From contig JANQBS010000273.1 of NCBI GenBank assembly GCA_033085395.1, forward strand, positions 1 through 51,011: 51,011 nt of DNA. The letters are read 5' to 3'. The DNA is from Xanthoparmelia taractica. Its lineage: Eukaryota; Ascomycota; Lecanoromycetes; Lecanorales; Parmeliaceae. The position numbers were made by a program, and so were the translations under genes. The notes below the pieces were generated by a model. The model did no database searches and had not been told where the DNA came from. It saw only the letters and a list, made by a program, of their open reading frames with translations. Positions 44,419 to 51,011 of this stretch are shown here, piece after piece. Positions within the stretch are counted from its first letter, which is position 1; every line of letters starts with the position of its first letter.

Positions 44419-44536
44419 GATGCAAGCCACGGAAGACTACTTGGTAGAAGCGTGGCCGTGAGTATTGTGATGTTCTTGAAGCCTGTTGTTTCTGAGGATC
44501 TGGGAACAGACTCTTCGATGCAGACCATTAAGCGGG
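44419..44536. other. Short convergent spacer
   Basis: Only 118 bp separate the stop codons of the rhodopsin-domain gene and the glyoxalase-like gene, so their 3' UTRs must overlap or be very short. Confidence 0.5.
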
Positions 44537-45455
44537 CTACCACTTTAGGGATACTGTCGATGCAATTCCCTCTGTACCCAGTGCTTCTTCGCCATGCCCG
44601 TTACGACCAACAATCGATAGAATTAAGCCATGAATACCGGCGCCCCGATCGCGCAGCCAATCGTGGTCCGTTTCACCCTGTTCTGAGCGAAGACTGACAG
44701 TTGATGGGCCAAATCCTTGATTCGGCAACCTGATTTCAAAATCCGATATTTCGTTGGTGCCACGCTCGTCGTAAATCCTAGGCGGTACGTCCAGAATGAG
44801 TCCATACGTTTCGACGAACTTGTCGGCTGAAGATGGCGGCACAAGTACTTCGACAGTTGAGATACCGACCGCACCACACGGATGCTTTGTTTTATTGTTG
44901 TCGTCGAAAGGTATCCGGATAGTTCGAGGTGTAACATCGTGACAGAAGAATGGAAAGTCCGTACGGTTGACGGACATGGGGAACACTGGTCTCGACAATT
45001 CCCATTTGACCTGCACACCATCCGGTCTGGAACGACCACCTGCTTCCGGTGGGGTATAGCTAATACCGAGCTCTTTGCTACTCTCACTGCCCCGAAGTCG
45101 AGATACGACATCGTTGTGCAATGATTGGGCTGTCGATGGAGGTAATGAAGTCAATGCGAAGTCTATCAGACCTGGAGACCTATTTGTCCACGCGTGAAAC
45201 TCCGGCGGTGTACCTATCCAACAGAAGAGTTCTAGATAGGTACCATCGGCGAAGACGATGAGCTTATTCTGGCTCGACTGGCCTGGGTATCGAGTAAGCT
45301 GCTGTGCTCGCGAGGGAGCAGGCAGTGAGCCAACCTGCATGCACACCGCCTTCTAAGATGTTGAAGTTTTCGCTTAGCCATAGTGGAGGGTGCTCGAACT
45401 CATGAGGTGAAAGAAGGAGAATGACATGATCGTGGGCGCAGAGCTGAGCTACCAT
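44537..45455 (-). CDS. Glyoxalase-like domain protein
   Basis: Exons 45455-45335 and 45282-44537, with a 52-nt intron (GTTGGC...CCAG), give 288 residues. The N-terminal half matches the fungal glyoxalase-like domain family (vicinal oxygen chelate fold): AHDHVILLLSPHEFE, WLSENFNILEGGVHAG, NKLIVFADGTYLELFCWIG, then FFCHDVTPRTIRIPF and HPCGAVGISTVEVLVP. The DH pair near residue 9 is the usual metal-ligand position, but other ligands are not certain, and many family members have unknown substrates. Length is normal and the frame intact. It converges on the rhodopsin-domain gene and diverges from the FMN oxidase gene about 450 bp away, so those two could share a promoter region. Confidence 0.82.
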
Positions 45456-45901
45456 CTTCGCAGATTCCTAGGATGAACAGATCTCGACTGAGAATACTTC
45501 TACTACTTCCAGTACCAATCCTCTTTTGTAAAAGATGGTCTCGTAGATAAGGCACCTAATGAGTATATCAAGAGCAACTTCTATATCTGACCCTTGAACT
45601 TTTGAAGTAAATATGGCGCGCCAAACGCTGCAAGCGTCAATTAAAGGAGCTGATTGGTGCAGCGGGCAACCCCGCATCTCAGGAAAAGCAAAAGACCTTC
45701 CACAACTCCGATATACAACATATATGACCGAGGTATATATATGATGCCACCATTTACTTCTACGGCTTAGCACATACTCTAAGCATCTCACGCTACTGTC
45801 TTAACCATGATGGATTCCTTCAATCCCATGTTGCCATCCTCCTGGGGCCCCTTATGCTCCTCACTCCTTCGCCCTAGCAGCAGCCTATAAATCCTCCCAC
45901 C
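45456..45901. promoter_or_regulatory. Divergent promoter of the glyoxalase-like and FMN oxidase genes
   Basis: 446 bp between two start codons pointing apart. TATATATATGATG near 45735 and CCTATAAATCC at 45885-45895 are TATA-like. The latter is only about 12 nt from the oxidase ATG at 45902, which is unusually close. No longer gene was seen here. Confidence 0.4.
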
Positions 45902-47140
45902 ATGGCCTCCCAAGAAAAAGGCGAGAAGCCACACGACCTCAATTGCCTCACAATCGCCGAGCTAGGAAAGCATGCCGAGCTCCGTATGGACAAGCAGACC
46001 CGCGACTACTACAACGAAGGCGCCGACTCCGGATCCACCCTCCTCGAAAACAACACAGCCTACAGCAAATACCGCATAAGGCCCCGAGTCCTGCGCGACA
46101 TCTCCCTCATCGACACCTCCGTCTCCATATGGGGCGCCCGCAACTCCGTACCGATCGGTGTGGCACCAACCGCCATGCAGTGTCTCGCCCACCCAGACGG
46201 TGAGGTCGCCACAGCCAAAGCGTGCAAAGAAGCAGACATAGCCATGGGCCTTTCCTCCTTCGCAACATCAACCCTCGAAGACGTCGCCTCAGCAATAGGC
46301 AGCCACCCTCACGTCCTCCAACTCTACCTCTTCGAAGAGCGCGAACATTCCCGGAAACTGATCCAGCGCGCAAAGAAAGCCGGCTACAAAGCCGTGTTCC
46401 TGACCGTCGACACGCCCATGCTAGGGCGTCGGAACATGGAGATCCGCAACCAATTCAAGCTGCCCAAACCGTACAAAATCGCCAACTTCCCCGAAGACTC
46501 CACCTCGTCTGCATCGGAGACCGTCATGGGAGGATCGACGCCGAAGTCAGAGCAGGGGAAGGAAAAGAAAAGCACCAGCACACAGTGCTACCACAACGGC
46601 AAGAGACGCCAAGCGCCTACAGGGCCGATATCATTCCACACACACGCTGCAAACCCAACACTGAGCTGGGAGCGGGACATCGGGTGGCTGAAGGACCAAT
46701 GTTCGCCGGAAATGGAGGTATGGGTAAAAGGGATCGCCACGGCCGAGGACGCGCATTTAGCCGTCCGCTACGGCGTCGACGGCCTCGTTGTCTCGAATCA
46801 CGGTGGAAGACAGCTCAACGGCGCGCTAGCGACGCTGGACGCTCTACCCGAGATCGTCGAGGCGGTCAGAGGAAGGATACCCGTACATATAGACGGGGGG
46901 ATAAGACACGGGACCGATGTTTTCAAGGCGCTGGCCCTGGGTGCGGATTTCGTGTGGATTGGGAGGCCGGTGTTGTGGGGGCTGGCGTATAAAGGGCAAG
47001 AAGGGGTCGAGCTGTGCTTGAGATTGCTGAGTGATGAGTTCAGGCTATGCATGGGTTTGGCCGGGACGGTGAAGGTGGGGGATATAAGGAAGGAGTATTT
47101 GGTCAAGGTTGACAAGAGCGGTTTCGTCAGTCGCCTTTAG
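45902..47140 (+). CDS. FMN-dependent 2-hydroxyacid dehydrogenase/oxidase (glycolate or lactate oxidase family)
   Basis: A single exon encodes 412 residues. The family oxidises L-2-hydroxy acids to 2-oxo acids with FMN; oxidases pass electrons to oxygen and yield peroxide. Features: DYYNEGADSG, NNTAYSKYRIRPRVLRD, PIGVAPTAMQCLAHPDGEVA (FMN binding), YKAVFLTVDTPMLGRRN, the active-site SNHGGRQLNG with His300 and Arg303, HIDGGIRHGTDVFKALALGA and GRPVLWGLAYKGQEGV. There is no N-terminal cytochrome b5 domain, so it is not flavocytochrome b2. Loop 4 carries a polar insertion (about residues 200-235). The C-terminal SRL is a type 1 peroxisomal targeting signal, so the enzyme probably works in peroxisomes, as glycolate oxidases do. 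The frame is intact and GC-rich at third positions. Confidence 0.92.
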   Translation: MASQEKGEKPHDLNCLTIAELGKHAELRMDKQTRDYYNEGADSGSTLLENNTAYSKYRIRPRVLRDISLIDTSVSIWGARNSVPIGVAPTAMQCLAHPDGEVATAKACKEADIAMGLSSFATSTLEDVASAIGSHPHVLQLYLFEEREHSRKLIQRAKKAGYKAVFLTVDTPMLGRRNMEIRNQFKLPKPYKIANFPEDSTSSASETVMGGSTPKSEQGKEKKSTSTQCYHNGKRRQAPTGPISFHTHAANPTLSWERDIGWLKDQCSPEMEVWVKGIATAEDAHLAVRYGVDGLVVSNHGGRQLNGALATLDALPEIVEAVRGRIPVHIDGGIRHGTDVFKALALGADFVWIGRPVLWGLAYKGQEGVELCLRLLSDEFRLCMGLAGTVKVGDIRKEYLVKVDKSGFVSRL

Positions 47141-47340
47141 ACTCAAGATCTCATGTACATATACCATTACACTGACACTTCAGCTTACAAGACACGCGAG
47201 AGACGTCAACGGTAATGTTATAGGTCGAGAAGCCGAGCTTGCACCATGTCACTAATTAAGCATTCACCGGATCTGCGACTCTAATGTTCCACTATGCATT
47301 TCATTTCACTTCACTATACCAAACAGAGGTCATGTGCTGT

Positions 47341-48981
47341 CTATCGCCCAGGGAATCTGCGCCTCTCCCAGTATCGCAAAGGCACATATGAGATAAGCGT
47401 AAACGCAAAGGCCAACTGATTCCCAATATCCCCGCCGGTCTCTCCAATCTTGATAGCGATAACACCGACGTACCATGTCTGCACCATACCCAAAACACAT
47501 CCAACGATGCCCAGTAAGAAGGCAACCAAGCCTGCAATACCGATTGGCATCTTCGACTCCGTGTTCCACATCTCGAGATTGTAGTTGTCCACGTTGCCCC
47601 TACGGAACAGGTAGTGCTCGGTGAACAGTATGACAAAGAAAGCGGTATTCCAGTATCCTAAGAGTGCCAGGAAGTTCTGCAGAACCGCAAGCAGGTGATT
47701 GCGGCCAGCGACTCCAAGGAGCAGGATGCCAACGAAGATGATGATTGTCCAGAAGGCGCGTGGGACTGCTTGTAAAGGTCTGGCGAACAGTTGGATAGAC
47801 AAGGCCGCCGAGTAGATGGCTATACAATTGATGCCAATGCCAGAGAGGACCAGAACGACGAGCAAGAACTTGGCAAAGCCTCTGGGAAACAGGATCGTCT
47901 GGATCAAATAACCGAGTCCATCATCGTATGCACTCGCCCATTCGGTGTTTACACCCATCGTAGACCCAACGCAGCAACCCATGACCATACCAATACAAGT
48001 AGGAATAGTAATACCCATACTTGTGAGGAGGAAGACCTTCGTCTTGGAAGTGTTGACAGGGTATTGCACGTAGTAGTCCGACACGATCGAAGACCACGAG
48101 GCGCTGGAGCCGTAGACGATGGCTAGTAAAGTCAACACGGGGCCTGAGAGCGACGGTCCTTCTAGGGCCGAATGTGTTTTGATGTCCGCGAAAGGGGCTG
48201 CTTGGCCGTACATGATCATGAAGATGATGAAGAAGATGGCCCATGCCCAAGACTCGTACCAGAGCACGGCTCGGAGTCCGATGAAGCTGAAGATCAGACC
48301 AAGGATTGCCACAATTATGACGCCGAGGACCAGTGAGACCCTGCCATCCGAGACGGCAGAGAGTGCGAGACCGCCTGTGATGCTACCAACAGACGACCAT
48401 CCCAACTGCTCCACGACATTAAGAGCAGCAATGATCTTAGAAGGCCACCAGCCGAAGCTGTAGCGTGTGATGGCGACTTGACGGAGACCAGTCCCAGGGC
48501 CGAGTGTTGCGCACCATCCCTAGGAGCAAGAGGCAATCAGCTCTTTGACTCAGATTGCAGCTCATGGATGTAATTGCAAAGCATCGAAGATCCTTACGGT
48601 AACCATGCTACCAAGCAACGTCCCGAAGATCACAGTCAAGATGCTCTGTTTTAGATCCAGCCCGAATTCCCACCCTAAAAAGCCGGTAGCGAAGCAGCTC
48701 AGATTCATCGTCGCGCTCGCCCACATAAGCGCCATGACAGCCTGGTTCGGAGGCTTGCGATCCTCTGGCAATATCCTAGCGGGCCCATTTTTCTCCACAC
48801 CCAGCTTGTCGTCAAGGAGGGCTTCATAATGGCGTAGGCGAGCAAGGATACCGCTAGGAGGTGGCGGAGGAGCGGTGTCAAATTCTGCACTCTCGTTCTC
48901 AGATGGAACGGAGTCGTAGGGGATGGAGGAGATCACGCTCGTTCTCTGGCCTTTTTCTTCTGCGAATCCAGGTGAAGCCAT
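47341..48981 (-). CDS. NCS1 family purine/cytosine-type permease
   Basis: Exons 48981-48598 and 48519-47341, with a 78-nt intron (GTAAGG...CTAG), give 520 residues. NCS1 carriers move nucleobases or related compounds (cytosine, purines, allantoin, vitamins) with protons across the plasma membrane. After a cytoplasmic N-terminus with PPPPPPSGILARL, about twelve helices follow. Family words are QAVMALMWASATMNLSCF, GTLLGSMV, ATLGPGTGLRQVAITRYSFG, ALNVVEQLGWSSVGSITGG, YGSSASWSSIVSDYYVQYP, TEWASAYDDGLGYLI and EHYLFRRGN. Length is normal for the FCY2-like branch. The substrate cannot be fixed by eye. It converges on the FMN oxidase gene about 200 bp away. Its start codon lies about 230 bp from the right AT-rich block. 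Confidence 0.9.
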
Positions 48982-49652
48982 ACCTTGTGGATGGAAGTTG
49001 CTGGGAGGTGAACTGGATCAAGGGTCCGGCATGATGATATACAGGTCAAACATGTCCGTCCGGCCCTCGCCTGCGTACTGTGCCGACGCTGCATGTTGAC
49101 AGGCTCTAGAATCAAGGAGCGTCCGAGATTCGCGGGGATCCCGACTACTTCAGGCAGGTCGTGCAGAAACATTGCGTAGAAGGGTTCACCCCCACTGCGG
49201 CCACTCATAGGGCTGAACAGTATTTTCAGTAGATCTTTTGTAATTTACTAGCTATATCTAACAAATTTTATTAACTATTAAACTTATTAGCGATAATAAA
49301 TACTTAGAAGTATATTTATTTATTACTTTTATTAATTATTATTATTTTCTTAAACTGAATCCGGGTAAAAAGGTCGTCGTTTTCGATATACTTAGACGCT
49401 GTTTTAAGCGCCTTTTGTATTAGTGTCCCCTATTCACGCCACGCTACCTAAACGACTAATGCGCTTTCCTCACACCCCTATCACTCTCTCAACGACTATA
49501 TAAAGGCTTACGCGTTAGTCGATCGCGTTGAATTAATACGTTTCTATATTATCTTCTTAAGTTCTTAACTATTGTTATTACTTTATTATAGATCGCTTAT
49601 TAAATTCTCGATATATAATCGAATAGTTTAAAAATAAGAAAAGAAAAGATAA

Positions 49653-49670
49653 GAAGAGAGAGAGAGAGAG
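49653..49670 (+). repeat. Dinucleotide (GA)n repeat
   Basis: About eight to nine GA units within the AT-rich block; a simple microsatellite. Confidence 0.7.
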
Positions 49671-49767
49671 ATTAGATATACATATTAAAATTCTTAAGCT
49701 ACTTTAGACGTCTATAAAGATAATTCTTCTTCTTTCTATCTTCTCGACTTATTTCTCTCTTCTTACT

Positions 49768-49830
49768 ACGGGTCGAAAAGGTCTGGGATGGTCTGGGATA
49801 TGGGGTGTCGATACCATATCATGATATGAT
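49768..49830. mobile_element. Single end related to the MITE at 7069-7340
   Basis: TACGGGTCGAAAAGGTCTGG resembles the right-hand inverted repeat of the MITE (CGGGTCGGAAAGGTGTGG, read inward) and likewise starts at a TA. A 14-bp palindrome CATATCATGATATG follows at 49815-49828. No matching far end was found within 300 bp, so the copy is truncated, longer than expected or a different family member. Confidence 0.4.
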
Positions 49831-50952
49831 ATGATATTGAGATTATATTATTTGATTTTTATAAGATAGTCTGAGAGACGTGCTGGTATCATGAAATAGT
49901 CTGGGAAATTTCTAGTATATGCAGGGATATGGGAAATATACTATATATAGAAGAAGTTACTCTATATAGAATTATACGAACATATTCTAGTTATTATTCT
50001 AGTTATCACTTCACTTCATTATCGTTATTACTATTACTCTACTTTATTATCACGTTATTAAACTAAGCTCGCCATCGCATTTAATATCGTATTACGAAAG
50101 ATCTTCGCAATTACCTAAGACTTAACAAGCTATTTCTACTACTATTAGTATATTTAATTTATTTAATTACTAGAAGAATTACTAACACGCTAATTATAAT
50201 AGCAATCTATTATTTATTCTACGATAATAAATTTTCCTCTTCTCTCTTCGTATTATAAAAAGAATTTACGATCGTTCTTTATAATTATATATTCTTAGCT
50301 ATTAAAGTTACACGCTTCGTATAAATAATATAAAAATTAATATCTTCGAATATATAATAAAGAAAAGCTTTTATCGACTTATAAATAACCTTAATAATCG
50401 ATCTAAAAAAATATATCTTCTTTATATATATTATCGCGATCTTTTTTATTACTCGCGAAAAGAAGAGCTTAGAGATTATTAAATCGAATTTTCTCTAATA
50501 ATAACGAATCTTACGTAAAGTAATAATTATAATTTATTAATAAAATAAAATAAATAGATTCGAGATTAAACTTACTTTTAGCTTTTTATCTACGTTTTCG
50601 AATATTACTATTCGATAGTCCTTACGCTAATCTACTTTTCTTAATTAATTTTAATAATTAAACACTTAAAGACTACATAGAAGTAATTAATTACACTCGA
50701 GATTATCTAATATTAGCTACGTGTATTATAATTTCTTTAATCTTTTCTTTGCTCTTATATATTATTATCTACTCGTATATTAGCTTTATACTTAATATTT
50801 TATTTATAGATTTAATATATTTACTTTAAAATATTATCTTGCGTAATAATTCTTTTACGAGTTATAGCTTAAGAACGAAGAAGTTAAGATTAGAGCTAAG
50901 GTTTAAAGTTGAAATTCGAGAATAATAACTTTATTAGATAGATAGATAATAA

Positions 50953-51011
50953 GATAAATAATAGAAGAATAATAAATAATAGAAGAATAATAAATATTAG
51001 AAGAATAATAA
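50953..51011 (+). repeat. 18-bp tandem repeat at the window edge
   Basis: Units of AATAAATAATAGAAGAAT follow one another at 50953, 50971 and 50989 with one or two changes, and a fourth begins at 51007 and runs off the window. The total copy number is unknown. Confidence 0.7.

Larger units (their letters stand above)
49210..51011. other. AT-rich, RIP-affected repeat block (right isochore, continues off the window)
   Basis: Composition switches near 49230-49240 from balanced to strongly AT-rich and stays so to the window end. There are no open frames of note. Less AT-rich patches (49370-49510) suggest partly mutated repeat DNA. A GA repeat lies at about 49653-49670, and a one-sided MITE-like end at 49768. 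The rest is unassigned. Confidence 0.75.

Noticed and set aside
46222..46992. 256-codon plus frame inside the oxidase gene
   Set aside because: It is a GC-rich shadow of the FMN oxidase reading frame, rich in R, P and H.
1..51011. CRISPR array, prophage or bacterial operon
   Set aside because: Spliceosomal introns, secretory signals and fungal protein families show the DNA is eukaryotic; the tandem arrays have no spacer structure.

Overview
The window looks like a chromosome segment of a filamentous ascomycete, most likely a Dothideomycete. Genes have short GT-AG introns of about 46-110 nt, promoters are pyrimidine-rich, and the gene set is typical: PTH11/SAT4-type rhodopsin-domain membrane proteins, GH71 and GH76 wall hydrolases, a STAND/NACHT-ankyrin protein and small secreted proteins. 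Two very AT-rich, nearly ORF-free blocks (about 1-7900 and 49210-51011) flank a GC-balanced centre. Inside them the damaged coding sequence carries TAA/TAG stops of the kind made by C-to-T change at CpA, the signature of repeat-induced point mutation (RIP).

Layout. The left AT block holds two hairpin repeats, a 162-bp and a 161-bp tandem array, a RIP-damaged RecQ-like helicase (4819-6960) with a truncated duplicate of its 3' end, and a 272-bp MITE with TA duplications. The left gene cluster follows: a rhodopsin-domain protein (8123-9258), a leaderless RNase T1-type protein (9881-10556), an SRPBCC protein (10947-11520), a secreted DUF4430/Ig-like protein (13571-14407) and a small cysteine-containing secreted protein (15864-16313). 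About 8.4 kb of GC-neutral DNA without a recognisable gene leads to a nine-exon GH71 alpha-1,3-glucanase (24735-26600), and another poor stretch to about 32 kb holds coding-like fragments on both strands.

From 32 to 40 kb broken and intact genes alternate: a secreted protein split by an in-frame TAG, a NACHT-ankyrin pseudogene with five lesions, an intact double-psi beta-barrel secreted protein, and an FAD monooxygenase pseudogene with four lesions. From 40.3 to 49 kb lies a compact block of five intact genes: GH76 mannanase, rhodopsin-domain protein, glyoxalase-like protein, FMN-dependent 2-hydroxyacid oxidase and NCS1 permease. The right AT block begins about 230 bp beyond the permease start codon.

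How the genes fit together. GH71, GH76, the barrel protein, the DUF4430-like protein and the small secreted proteins all act at the wall or outside the cell. The two rhodopsin-domain proteins could sense surfaces or ligands. The oxidase, glyoxalase-like protein and permease could form a small uptake and catabolism group, but nothing in the sequence proves this. Exons were joined by eye from splice consensus, phase and family conservation, and no search was run.
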